Assembly: GCA_050013875.1 (NCBI GenBank)
Contig: JBEKEK010000003.1
Location: 1-64,000 of the forward strand
Source of the DNA: Trebonia sp050013875
Lineage (GTDB): Bacteria > Actinomycetota > Actinomycetes > Streptosporangiales > Streptosporangiaceae
Length of the DNA stretch: 64,000 bases
Reading direction: 5' to 3'
Below the pieces are notes generated by a model that saw only the letters and a program-made list of their open reading frames with translations, was not told the origin of the DNA and did not search any database. Shown piece by piece: positions 52,276 through 60,613 of this stretch; position 1 is the stretch's first letter; every line of letters starts with the position of its first letter. Made by a program: the position numbers and the translations under genes.

Positions 52276-53862
52276 ATGGCTGCTGGATATGGGGCGCGAA
52301 CCGCGGGGACCGCCGAACGGACGCCCGTACTGATCGCCGGGGGCGGGCCCGCCGGGCTCGCCGCCGCGGCGGAACTGGCCCACCGCGGTGTGGACTGCGT
52401 GGTGATCGAGCCGCGGACGCAGGTCTCGCACCGCCGTCCGCGGGCCAAGACCACGAGCATCCGGACGATGGAGCACCTGCGCCGGTGGGGGCTGGCCGGT
52501 GAGCTGCGGGCGGCCGCACCGCTGCCGGTGGCGTGGTCGCAGCGGGTGATGTTCTGCCAGTCGCTGTCCGGTAAGTGCGTCACCACCTTCGACGGCGCGT
52601 TCGGGCTGACGACCGAGCGTGATGACCGGTTCGCCGAGGCCGGCCAGCAGGTGCCGCAGCCGGTGGTGGAAGAGGTGCTGCGCGCCCACGCCGGCCGGTC
52701 CCCGCACGTGGACCTGCGGCTGGGGCAGACGGTGACCGGGCTGACGCAGGGCGACGACCACGTCGTGGTGACCGTCCGCGACCAGGCCGGAGTTCTTTAC
52801 CGGGTGCGGGCGCGCTACGTACTGGGGGCGGACGGCGCGGCCGGTGTGACCAGGGACCAGATTGGCGCGGAGTACGTCGGGCGGTCCGATCCCCGGCCCA
52901 ACTTCAATGTGGTGTTCCGTGCGCCTGGCCTGGACACCGACCTGGGACCCGCGGTCCAGTACTGGGTGCTTGACGCGCCCGTCCCCGGCGTGATCGGGCG
53001 GCTCGACCTGTCCGATATTTGGTGGGCGATCCTGCCAGGAATCGAGCCGGCCGACGGCAACGAGCACGCGGCCGAGCTCATCACCGGCCTCGTCGGCCGC
53101 CCGGTCGGGCACGAGCTGCTGGCGTCGGACCCGTGGACGGCCCGGATGCTGGTGGCGGACAGGTTCTCCTCTGGGCGGGTCTTCCTGGTCGGCGAGAGCG
53201 CGCACGTGAACCCGCCGTGGGGCGGCCACGGGTTCAACACGTCGGTGGGCGACTCGGTCAACATCGCCTGGAAGATCGCGGCGGTGCTGCAAGGGTGGGC
53301 GCCGGAACGGCTGCTGGCCAGTTACGAGCCCGAGCGCCGCGGCGTGGTCGAGCAGACGGTGGCGAGCGCCGGCTCCCACCTGCGCAACCTCGCGGGTGAT
53401 CTGGCGCAGGACGAGGAGACGATCCAGCGGCTGAAGAGCCCCGAGTTCTTCAGCCTCGGCCTGGTGCTCGGCTACTCCTACGCGGGCTCGCCGATCATCC
53501 AGCCGTCCGCTGCCGCCGGTGCCGGCGAGCCGGCCGGGCCCGCCGACGTGACGTCCTACGTGCCGGCCAGCGAGCCGGGAGCGCGGCTGCCGCACTGGTG
53601 GCTGCCGGACGGCTCGTCGCTCTACGACCACCTCGGCCAGGGATTCACGCTGCTCTGCCCCGAGTACGGCGAAAGCGAGCCAGGCGTCGCGGCGCTGGCC
53701 GAGCGCGCCGCCAGCGGGCGGATACCGCTCGCCGTCGTCCGCGCTCCCGCGTCCTATCCCTGGGCCCAGGAGTTCCTGCTCGTCCGGCCCGACCAGCACA
53801 TCGCCTGGCGGGCGGCCGACCCGGGCGCCATCGATATCGAGGCGGCCGTGGATCCCGCCTAA
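52276..53862 (+). CDS. FAD-dependent aromatic monooxygenase (PHBH/TetX-like)
   Basis: A 528-residue class A flavoprotein hydroxylase. The Rossmann FAD motif is VLIAGGGPAGLAAAAELA at the N-terminus. The DG motif is YVLGADGAAGVTRDQIG, and the second FAD motif is GRVFLVGESAHVNPPWGGHGFNTSVGD, where E stands for the usual D of GDAAH. The C-terminal thioredoxin-like domain (about 420-528) is typical of the PheA/MhpA branch. It should use NAD(P)H and O2 to hydroxylate a phenol-like or polyketide substrate. ATG 52276 is used; no strong ribosome site is visible. It diverges from the GT87 gene. Confidence 0.88.
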   Translation: MAAGYGARTAGTAERTPVLIAGGGPAGLAAAAELAHRGVDCVVIEPRTQVSHRRPRAKTTSIRTMEHLRRWGLAGELRAAAPLPVAWSQRVMFCQSLSGKCVTTFDGAFGLTTERDDRFAEAGQQVPQPVVEEVLRAHAGRSPHVDLRLGQTVTGLTQGDDHVVVTVRDQAGVLYRVRARYVLGADGAAGVTRDQIGAEYVGRSDPRPNFNVVFRAPGLDTDLGPAVQYWVLDAPVPGVIGRLDLSDIWWAILPGIEPADGNEHAAELITGLVGRPVGHELLASDPWTARMLVADRFSSGRVFLVGESAHVNPPWGGHGFNTSVGDSVNIAWKIAAVLQGWAPERLLASYEPERRGVVEQTVASAGSHLRNLAGDLAQDEETIQRLKSPEFFSLGLVLGYSYAGSPIIQPSAAAGAGEPAGPADVTSYVPASEPGARLPHWWLPDGSSLYDHLGQGFTLLCPEYGESEPGVAALAERAASGRIPLAVVRAPASYPWAQEFLLVRPDQHIAWRAADPGAIDIEAAVDPA

Positions 53863-53912
53863 TCCGCATGGGCACCGACGCGAGCCCACGCTGGCGACGC
53901 TGCGGGCGATTC

Positions 53913-54629
53913 TTATCGAGTGGCGGCCGCGGGCGGGGCCTCCCGCTTGGCGTATTCGTGCGGCACGACCCGGTCATACCAGGCGGCGAGCACGTCTCTT
54001 TCCGTCGCGGCCGCCAGAACCTGTACGGGCTGGCCGGGCTCGACCGTGAAGAGCAGACGAGCGACGATGCCCTTGGGTGCGCCGGGGCGCAGTTCCCTGA
54101 GCTGTCCGGCGGGCTGCTCAAGGTGGGATGCGCCCATGACGTCGGCCATATCGGCGAGCATCGCCAGCCCGTCGATGATCGCTTCGGTCAGCGCGGCCGT
54201 CAGCGTTTCCTTGCGGGCGCGGTACGCGTTGAGGTCCAGGTCCACGCGCTTGCAAACCTCGGTCAGCCGCTCCTCCTGCTCGCGGATTCCCTCGTGCGCG
54301 CTGCGCAGTCGTGCACGCTGATCTTCGGTCGCCGCGTCGTCCAGGGCATCTTCCAGGCTCTTGCGCAGTGTCGCGACTTCCGCGCCCTCCCGGCGGAGCT
54401 GGGTCACCGCCTTCAACTGGCGCCGGTAGGTGCGCTCGAGCTCAGGCGCGACCTCGCGATGGTGGCGTTCGAACGTGGCGGGAACCGCCAGCGGCGGACC
54501 GATCTGCTCGCCCTTCGCCTTAAGCGTGTCGAGCGCCTCGCTGACCTGCCTGGCGATGTCTGGCTGGTCCGCCTCCAAAGCGGTGAGCCAGCGCCTGACA
54601 TCTGGGGCGAAATGCAGGTCGTATTCCAC
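53913..54629 (-). CDS. RelE/ParE-superfamily toxin-like protein with coiled-coil insertion
   Basis: 238 residues. The first 50 (MEYDLHFAPDVRRWLTALE, then helix and IGPPL) and the last 65 (LRELRPG, ARLLFTVEPG, then AAWYDRVVPHEY) match the two halves of actinobacterial RelE/ParE (HigB-like) toxins, which end with a similar W-WY-IP pattern. Between them lies an insertion of about 110 residues (55-165) that is almost all charged helix and heptad-like, so a coiled coil. Typical toxins of this family are about 110-130 residues. No helix-turn-helix antitoxin gene is adjacent on either side. It may be a toxin variant with a structural arm, or a protein that has lost toxin function. ATG 54629 is used. 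Confidence 0.65.
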   Translation of the reverse strand: MEYDLHFAPDVRRWLTALEADQPDIARQVSEALDTLKAKGEQIGPPLAVPATFERHHREVAPELERTYRRQLKAVTQLRREGAEVATLRKSLEDALDDAATEDQRARLRSAHEGIREQEERLTEVCKRVDLDLNAYRARKETLTAALTEAIIDGLAMLADMADVMGASHLEQPAGQLRELRPGAPKGIVARLLFTVEPGQPVQVLAAATERDVLAAWYDRVVPHEYAKREAPPAAATR

Positions 54630-54723
54630 GGCGGCTCCTGATCCTGACCTCCCGGCTACACAATGCTAATCCAGGTTGCCGGATGTGTAGCGGTTCCGGA
54701 GCTCAGGGGCCCGCAACCAGTCG

Positions 54724-55512
54724 TCAGTGCCGCGCCGGGTCATCCGGTTCCGTGGCGACGGCGGGCCGGCCGTCGCGGGGCGCCATCACGGCCAGCGCGT
54801 CGGCGTCGCCCGCCCGGGAGTGCAGGAAGTAGTCGGTCCACTCGGCGATGTCCGGGTAGGCCGACTCCGCGCAGACCGCCGCGCACGCGGCGGGCACGTC
54901 GTAGGCCGTCCGCCGCAGCTGGACCGCGCCGTCCGACAGCAGCGCCCAATGCGCCCCCGCCCGGCCGTAGGGCATCCCCACGCTGCCGGGGTTGACGATC
55001 TGCAGCCGGTTCGCCAGCCGGGCGAATGGCATGTGCGTGTGCCCGCACACGACCGTCATCACCTCCTCCGGCACCCCGTCCAGAACCTCCGACCACCGCG
55101 CAAGCCGCGAGTCCACCACCACGACCTCGGAGTCGTCGCGCGGGGTCGCGTGGCAGAACAGCACCGGCCCGAACCCGCCGACATCAAGCAGCACAGAAAG
55201 CGGCAGCGACGCCAGCTGGTCCACCTGGCTGGAGTCGAGCTGCTTCGCCGCCCAGTGCGCGATCGGGTCGCCCACGTCATCGGTCTTTCCGCCCGCCAGC
55301 TCGACCAGCTCCCGGTCGGCGTTGCCGCGCACCCAGGTGACCCGGTCGCCCAGCCCGGTCAGCCGGCCGAGTACCTCCCCCGGCTGCGGCCCGGCCGCGA
55401 TATCCCCGGTAAGCACGATCCGGTCGGCCGCCCGCACGGCCGGCTCGGCCAGCACCGCGTCAAGCGCGGGCAGCACCCCGTGGATATCGGACAGCACGGC
55501 GATTGACTCCAT
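54724..55512 (-). CDS. Metallophosphoesterase (calcineurin-like, YfcE/MJ0936-type)
   Basis: A 262-residue phosphoesterase. The metal-site motifs are visible in order: LSDIHG, LTGDIAAG, VRGNADRE, LFCHATPRDD, GHTHMPF and VNPGSVGMP. Small members of this group are phosphodiesterases or protein phosphatases with Mn2+ or Fe; the substrate is not known. ATG 55512 (MESIAVLSDIHG) gives the family N-terminus; upstream in-frame starts to 55554 would add 14 residues. A hairpin precedes the gene. Confidence 0.87.
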   Translation of the reverse strand: MESIAVLSDIHGVLPALDAVLAEPAVRAADRIVLTGDIAAGPQPGEVLGRLTGLGDRVTWVRGNADRELVELAGGKTDDVGDPIAHWAAKQLDSSQVDQLASLPLSVLLDVGGFGPVLFCHATPRDDSEVVVVDSRLARWSEVLDGVPEEVMTVVCGHTHMPFARLANRLQIVNPGSVGMPYGRAGAHWALLSDGAVQLRRTAYDVPAACAAVCAESAYPDIAEWTDYFLHSRAGDADALAVMAPRDGRPAVATEPDDPARH

Positions 55513-55583
55513 GGTGGCAGTTTCGTCCAGCACGCCAGCGAACATCAAACCCATTTGGCTGAACGGGAGCGTGTTTCACCCCT

Positions 55584-55613
55584 CCCCGCCGCCGTCGCCT
55601 TTCAGCGGCGGGG
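55584..55613. terminator. Hairpin downstream of the DJ-1/PfpI gene
   Basis: CCCCGCCGC (55584-55592) pairs with GCGGCGGGG (55605-55613) around a 12-nt loop, between the stop of the DJ-1 gene and the start of the phosphoesterase gene. Both are on the minus strand. Confidence 0.6.
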
Positions 55614-55696
55614 ACGGCCGGCGCGGAACCGGCTGCCCGCTGTCAGCCCGGCCACGACCTCGGAGCGCGCTTATTGCCCGCACCCACCAGCGCCCC

Positions 55697-56329
55697 TCAG
55701 CGGCGGAACCTGCTGCTCGCACGGAGCGCCGCCACGATCTCGGGCGGCGCGGTGTCCACTGAGCCGGAATTGTACGGGGGCCGCGGGTCGTATTCGATGC
55801 CCAGCTGGATGCTCTGCGCGACCTCGTCGCCGGCGATCCTGCCCGCCAGGGCCAGCGCCATGTCGATGCCGGCCGAGACACCGGCCGACGTCGCGTACTT
55901 GCCATCGAAGACGTAGCGCTCGTTGCGCGGCTTGGCACCGAGCCGGGCCAGCTCGTCGTGCGCCTGCCAGTTCGTGGTCGCCTCGCGCCCGGTAAGCAGC
56001 CCCGCCCCCGCCAGGATGAGCGCGCCCGTGCAGACCGAAGTAGTCCAGGTGCTCGTCTCGTCCGCCTTCACCAGCCAGTCCTGCAGCGGTCCGGGCGCCA
56101 TGTGGCCGGCCTGACCGGATCCGCCGGGAACGAGAATGACGTCAGGACGCGGGACGTCGGCGTAGGCGGCGTCGGCGTGCAGGGTGAGCGAGCCCTTCGA
56201 GTCGGAGACGCCGCGCGGCTGTTCGGCCACGAAGATGATCTGCGCGCCGGGCAGTTCGCTGAGGACCTGGTAAGGGCCAACCGCGTCCAGCGGCGCGAAG
56301 CGGTCAAAGAGCGGGATAGCGATCAGCAT
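55697..56329 (-). CDS. DJ-1/PfpI-family protein (isocyanide hydratase-like)
   Basis: A 210-residue class I glutamine amidotransferase-fold protein. The nucleophile elbow is SVCTGALILAGAGLL with Cys100, followed by TTNWQAHDEL, the pattern of the InhA isocyanide hydratase branch; an acidic residue early in the chain (Asp15) is also in place. The reaction is inferred from family only. It lies downstream of a GlxA-type regulator gene on the same strand (77-bp gap) and is probably its target or partner. Confidence 0.83.
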   Translation of the reverse strand: MLIAIPLFDRFAPLDAVGPYQVLSELPGAQIIFVAEQPRGVSDSKGSLTLHADAAYADVPRPDVILVPGGSGQAGHMAPGPLQDWLVKADETSTWTTSVCTGALILAGAGLLTGREATTNWQAHDELARLGAKPRNERYVFDGKYATSAGVSAGIDMALALAGRIAGDEVAQSIQLGIEYDPRPPYNSGSVDTAPPEIVAALRASSRFRR

Positions 56330-56406
56330 GCTCGTTCTCCTCAGAACTAGGTTTGCCGGTGCCGGTCTTTGCCGGTACCGGTCCGGTCGGGAGTTGCCGC
56401 GCCGGG

Positions 56407-57429
56407 CTACTTGTCGGCTCCGGCTCCGGCCGCGGCCTTCGGGCGGAACCGGCGACGGTACTCAGCCGGGCTGACGCCGAGCGCCTTGACGAACGCGCGG
56501 CGCATCGCCTCGGGGGTGCCGTATCCGCAGGCGCGGGCGGCCTCCTCGACACCTTCCGCGGTGTCCTCCAGGTGCCGGCGCGCCGCCTCCAGCCTCGCCC
56601 GGTCGACGTAGCGGCCGGGCGGCATGCCGGTCTCGGCGGCGAAGGCGCGGGCGAACTGACGGGGTGACAGGCTGGCCCTGGCCGCAAGGACGTCCACCGA
56701 CAGATCCGCGGCGATATGGTCGGCGATCCACTGCTGGACCTCCCGGAGCGGCTGCCGGTCGGCCAACTGTGCGGAGAGCTGCGCGCTGAACTGCGACTGG
56801 CTGCCGGGACGGCGCAGGAAGACGACCAGCGCACGGGCGATGGAAAGGGCGGCGGCGCGGCCCAGGTCGTCCTCGACCAAGGCGAGAGCGAGGTCGATCC
56901 CCGCGGTGACTCCGGCCGAGGTAGCGAGGTTGCCGTCCTTGATGAAGATCGGGTCAGGGTCCACCGTGACGTCCGGGTACTGGTCGGCCAGCGCGGCACA
57001 GCGCTCCCAGTGGGTGGTGACCTTGCGCCCATCCAGCAGTCCGGCCTCTGCCAGCAGGAACGCACCGGTGCAGACCGACGCCAGCCTTACCACCGGTGCA
57101 GCCACGTCTGCCTCGTCGTGCAACGCCGCACGGGCGTGTTCGCGCAGCCAGGCGACCAGATCCGGGTCCCGTCGGCGCGCCCCCGCCCCGCCGGGGACCA
57201 GAAGCAGGTCGGGCGTCCCCGGCATCGCCGCGAGGTCAGCGTCGGGAACCAGCCCAAGCCCGCTCGACGTCCGTACCGCCCTCCCGCCGAGGCTCGCGGT
57301 CCCAATCGCATACGCGGGCGCGCCGCCGCGCGCGTCACACCAATGATTGGCGGCGTGGAACACCTCAAGCGGCCCGGTCACGTCCAGGCTCTGCACCCCG
57401 TCGAACAGCACAATCAGCAAGCTCCGCAT
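56407..57429 (-). CDS. GlxA-family AraC-type transcriptional regulator
   Basis: 340 residues: an N-terminal DJ-1/PfpI-like domain (about 1-190, with the elbow SVCTGAFLLAEAGLL and THWERCAAL) fused to a C-terminal AraC DNA-binding domain with two HTH motifs (LSVDVLAARASLSPRQFARAF and VEEAARACGYGTPEAMRRAF). GlxA proteins regulate neighbouring catabolic genes, and the DJ-1 gene next door is the obvious candidate. Start at ATG 57429. Confidence 0.9.
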   Translation of the reverse strand: MRSLLIVLFDGVQSLDVTGPLEVFHAANHWCDARGGAPAYAIGTASLGGRAVRTSSGLGLVPDADLAAMPGTPDLLLVPGGAGARRRDPDLVAWLREHARAALHDEADVAAPVVRLASVCTGAFLLAEAGLLDGRKVTTHWERCAALADQYPDVTVDPDPIFIKDGNLATSAGVTAGIDLALALVEDDLGRAAALSIARALVVFLRRPGSQSQFSAQLSAQLADRQPLREVQQWIADHIAADLSVDVLAARASLSPRQFARAFAAETGMPPGRYVDRARLEAARRHLEDTAEGVEEAARACGYGTPEAMRRAFVKALGVSPAEYRRRFRPKAAAGAGADK

Positions 57430-57667
57430 GCCACCAGTCTCACGGTCACGCCCTCATGGCAGCAATGACGAATTCCCCACTTTTCCCGCCATCCGGGTGA
57501 GACCCAACGCCCGCCCCGGCGCGTGCCTGTGATCGATACCGGCCCCACCTGACCCACAGGACGCACCCGCTTCACCGACCCCCGCACCTAACGCTCCTAG
57601 ACGACCCTCGCCCGCCTCACCAGGCACAGCCGCCACAGCCATTGCGCGATCCAAGCGGGCAGTGCAG

Positions 57668-57747
57668 CTTGGGGCCAAAGTTGTACAGGTCTGAGTGGGT
57701 CAAATAGGTACAAGTCGGGCGTTCAGGCGTACAACTTTGGCCCCAAG
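57668..57747. repeat. Inverted-repeat element A, right of GlxA
   Basis: CTTGGGGCCAAAGTTGTAC (57668-57686) and its perfect reverse complement (57729-57747) flank a 42-bp spacer. An almost identical element lies at 58853-58930. The reverse complement of that element's spacer matches this one at 24 of 41 positions, including GGGT-AAATAGG. The rest of the 57430-57830 gap shows no gene. Confidence 0.85.
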
Positions 57748-57830
57748 GTAGCTAGATCGCCTAAGACGCCGGCCGGGGCGCGCTGTCAGGCCTGAGAGTC
57801 TGCCGCGGGCCGCCGGATGGGAGGGAGCGG

Positions 57831-58778
57831 TCAGGCGGGGGGCCTGCGCAGGCGCCGAGCCCGCTCAAACGCCGCGAGGATGCGCCGCTCCACGCGTTCC
57901 GGTTCCCTGAACAGTTCCTCCCAGGTGAAGTGGATCACTTCCAGACCCCGCTCGCGCAGCAGCCGGTCCCGCTTCAGCTCCGCGATCGCGTCGGCACCGG
58001 CCTGGTACTTGAGCAGGCCGTCAGCTTCGGCGACCACGCCGCACTCCCGCCAGAGGAAGTCAACCCGCGCGATCCTGCTTCCGCCCTGACCGAAGATAGC
58101 GACCTGCAGTTCCGGCGGCGGCAGCCCCTGCTCGTGGAAGACCACGCGCGCGCAGGACTCAAGCACGGACTCGGCTGACGAGCTCGCGAAGTCTACGACC
58201 GTTCTCGCGTTGCCGATTCCCGGCCACCCGTCGCAGCTTGCCAGCACGCGGCGGAGTTCGGTCTTCGACGTCCACCGCTGGTGCAGTGCCGAGTCGGCCG
58301 TTACCACGCCGGCCATGAGAGTGCCTGTCCGGGCAATGTCCACAACCGTCCGCCCGGCACTCGTGATCGGGACCCCGAAGAGTTTGGTGACGTGCGCTTC
58401 CGGTAGAGCGGCGGAGTGCCTGACAACGTTCCCGCGACGGTAGGAACCCACCCGGGTACCGGGGGGCAAGGTGATACATACCGAGCTTGCGGATGGCTCA
58501 TTTAGCAGGTCAAGCCCCCGTAGCAAGGCTGCCGACTGATGGCTGGCGACCGCTCGCGGAAGTCCGTCAACCGCGTCCGCAACGTTCAGCGCATGGGCGA
58601 GGACTGGGTCCGCCGCGGCCGCGGCGACCAGACTAGCCTTCGCGTAAGTCCCGTACCGGATCCGGACCAGCTCGCCTGAGGCCACCTGGCGAGCCAGTTC
58701 GCGCCGGGACAGCCCCGCGGCCAGCCATTCTTTTGCACTCGCAACGCCTGTCGCATCTAGGTCATTACGGACAGTCAC
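57831..58778 (-). CDS. AbiEi-type winged-helix protein with C-terminal DUF559 (nuclease-like) domain
   Basis: A 315-residue protein. The N-terminus (GVASAKEWLAAGLSRRELARQV, then GELVRIRYGTYA) is the wHTH domain of AbiEi-type proteins. The middle resembles AbiEi domain regions (GVPITSAGRTVVDIAR). The C-terminal part (about 215-305: RIARVDFLWRECGVVAEADG, then ELKRDRLLRERGLEVIHFTW) is the DUF559/Vsr-like restriction-endonuclease fold with acidic VDF and EADG residues. GTG 58778 fits the family start. No AbiEii toxin gene is adjacent. The gene is framed by two inverted-repeat elements 84 bp after the stop and 75 bp before the start. Confidence 0.78.
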   Translation of the reverse strand: MTVRNDLDATGVASAKEWLAAGLSRRELARQVASGELVRIRYGTYAKASLVAAAAADPVLAHALNVADAVDGLPRAVASHQSAALLRGLDLLNEPSASSVCITLPPGTRVGSYRRGNVVRHSAALPEAHVTKLFGVPITSAGRTVVDIARTGTLMAGVVTADSALHQRWTSKTELRRVLASCDGWPGIGNARTVVDFASSSAESVLESCARVVFHEQGLPPPELQVAIFGQGGSRIARVDFLWRECGVVAEADGLLKYQAGADAIAELKRDRLLRERGLEVIHFTWEELFREPERVERRILAAFERARRLRRPPA

Positions 58779-58852
58779 ATTCCGATTATGACCGGACCGG
58801 CGACCGCTGCCAAGCTGATCACTCTCCCCAGAACGATTGCCCGCACCATTGC

Positions 58853-58930
58853 CTTGGGGCCAAAGTTGTACGTTCCGATGCACGATTTAGGCCTATTTAC
58901 CCCATTTATGCCGTACAACTTTGGCCCTAA
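58853..58930. repeat. Inverted-repeat element B, upstream of the DUF559 gene
   Basis: CTTGGGGCCAAAGTTGTAC (58853-58871) and GTACAACTTTGGCCCTAA (58913-58930) flank a 41-bp spacer; one arm base differs from a perfect pair. Left arm is identical to that of element A at 57668. The spacers align best with B inverted, so A and B look like inverted terminal copies around the gene. Confidence 0.85.
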
Positions 58931-58997
58931 CCTGCGGGCACGCTTGAGATCGCGGCACGGGTGGGGCGACTGTGGTCGATGAGGCGAGTGGGGTCAG

Positions 58998-59170
58998 CCG
59001 GGGAGCGTCAGGCGGCGGGCCGGTGGAGCAGGGGGGCCGGTGGAGCAGGGGGGCCGGTGGAGCAGGGGGGCCGGTGGAGCAGGGGGGCCGGTGGAGCAGG
59101 GGAGCCGGTGGAGCAGGGGAGCCGGTGGAGCAGGGGAGCCGGTGGAGGCCGGGGAGCGTCAGGTGGCGGG
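58998..59170. repeat. 17-bp tandem array flanked by a 22-bp direct repeat
   Basis: About eight copies of GGCCGGTGGAGCAGGGG (or AGCC variants) run from about 59018 to 59148. A 22-bp sequence CCGGGGAGCGTCAGGYGGCGGG occurs on both sides (58998-59019 and 59149-59170). The right copy contains the stop codon of the amidohydrolase gene, so the gene end seems to have been duplicated with the array. No gene is present in 58931-59158. Confidence 0.88.
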
Positions 59171-60613
59171 GTTGGTGGTGCGGACGCGGTCCTTGAGGCG
59201 GGCGAGGTCCGCGGCTGAGTAGTGGCGGCCGTTTCGGACCACGGCGGAGATCTGGTGGAGGCTGGCCACGTCGGTGACGGGGTTGGCGTCAAGCAGGACT
59301 AGGTCGGCGTTCCTGCCGACGTCGACGGTGCCCATGGTGGAGGTGGTGCCGAGGAACTCGGCCGCGTCCTGGGTGGTCATTTGCAGGATCCGCAGCGGCG
59401 GGACGCCGGCCCTGGCCAGCTCGTCGAACTCGCGGTGCAGGGAGGGGCCGGGGACCTCCCAGGCGGCGCCGACGGAGTCGCTGCCCGCCAGCATTTTCAC
59501 CCCGCCGTCGCAGAAGATCTTGGTCATCCGGAGCAGCACCTCGTAGGCGGCGCGGAAGGTGGCCCGTGATTGCGGCGTGAACTTCGTCGTGAAGGTGCTG
59601 GCCGCGTCCTGCCATGACTTCGCCGTCGCGTGCGCCATGTACCGCAGGTCCGGGTCCTGGCTGAACTCGGGCGCGTCGCACAGGTGCTGGGTGCGCAGCC
59701 TGATCAGGGTGGGGACCTGCCAGGTGCCGTCCTCGGCGAACTGCCCGGCAAGCTCGGCGGCCCGCCCCTCACTGAACGTGTCGACCGCCTGCTGCAGGAT
59801 CTCGATCTCGGCCGGGGTCGACCGGTTGATCGGGTTGATGACCACCTTGCGCAGGACGCGCAGGAGGATGCGGTCCATGAACGGGAGCTTGACGCTGGGC
59901 AGCCGCGGGGCCGGCAGGCCGGCGATCGCCTCGGCCAGCGAGACCTCGTCGGTCGAGCAGCCGGCGATGATCGTCAGGCCCGGGCCCAGGTGCTCGATGG
60001 CCTTAATGCCGGCCCGCGAGGCCCGCTCGACGTCGATTCCGGTTGGCAGATGCCCGGCCACCGGGATGCCCAGCTTCCTGGCTTCCGCCACGGCCGGGAA
60101 GAAGACCTGCGGCGTGATCAGGGCGACCTTGATGAAGTCGGCGCCCGCGCTGGCCTGGTCGCGGATGGCGGCCACGGCAGCCGGGATGGTGCCCGCGTTC
60201 AGGGGCGTCAGCAGGGAGCCGGGCAGCGCCAGCACCCCGGGCGAGTCGGCGGGCAGCGGCAGCCTCCCCGCCGACCGCTCCCTGAGCAGCTGCGGCGAGC
60301 CGCTCATCTGGCGGAACCCGGTGATGCCGTTGGCGAGCATGAGCTCCAGGTCGCCGGCCGGGTGCTTCTCGGTAAGCGGGTGCGCGTGCATGTCGAGATA
60401 GCCAGGGATCAGGTACTTGCCGGATCCGTCGACGACCTCGGCGTCCGTCAGGGCCGCCGCGACCGCCGCGTCCGGGTCGGCCGTCGTGATCGCGGCGATC
60501 ACCCCGTCGCTGATGTGGACATCGGCGTTGGGTGCCAGCGTGCCATCGCGGGTGTCGACGATGGTCACGTTCCGCACCACCAGCCGGCGGCCGCTGCCCG
60601 CTGCCAGAGTCAT
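59159..60613 (-). CDS. Amidohydrolase-family protein (imidazolonepropionase-like)
   Basis: A 484-residue metal-dependent hydrolase. It has the composite beta-domain at the N-terminus and the TIM-barrel metal ligands: DMHAHP (HxH), FIKVAL (possible carboxylated Lys), AGHLPTG, IEHLGPG and LAGSDSVG (Asp). The C-terminal NADLVLLDANP belongs to the composite domain. It cleaves a cyclic amide or a lactone-like ring; the substrate is unknown. Its start overlaps the acetoacetyl-CoA synthetase stop by 4 bp. It is last in the four-gene operon, and a tandem array begins at its stop. Confidence 0.85.
   Translation of the reverse strand: MTLAAGSGRRLVVRNVTIVDTRDGTLAPNADVHISDGVIAAITTADPDAAVAAALTDAEVVDGSGKYLIPGYLDMHAHPLTEKHPAGDLELMLANGITGFRQMSGSPQLLRERSAGRLPLPADSPGVLALPGSLLTPLNAGTIPAAVAAIRDQASAGADFIKVALITPQVFFPAVAEARKLGIPVAGHLPTGIDVERASRAGIKAIEHLGPGLTIIAGCSTDEVSLAEAIAGLPAPRLPSVKLPFMDRILLRVLRKVVINPINRSTPAEIEILQQAVDTFSEGRAAELAGQFAEDGTWQVPTLIRLRTQHLCDAPEFSQDPDLRYMAHATAKSWQDAASTFTTKFTPQSRATFRAAYEVLLRMTKIFCDGGVKMLAGSDSVGAAWEVPGPSLHREFDELARAGVPPLRILQMTTQDAAEFLGTTSTMGTVDVGRNADLVLLDANPVTDVASLHQISAVVRNGRHYSAADLARLKDRVRTTNPAT

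Noticed and set aside
57454..57678. 74-residue minus-strand open frame beside element A
   Set aside because: No ribosome site, low-complexity Ala/Gly composition, and it overlaps the arm of the inverted repeat.
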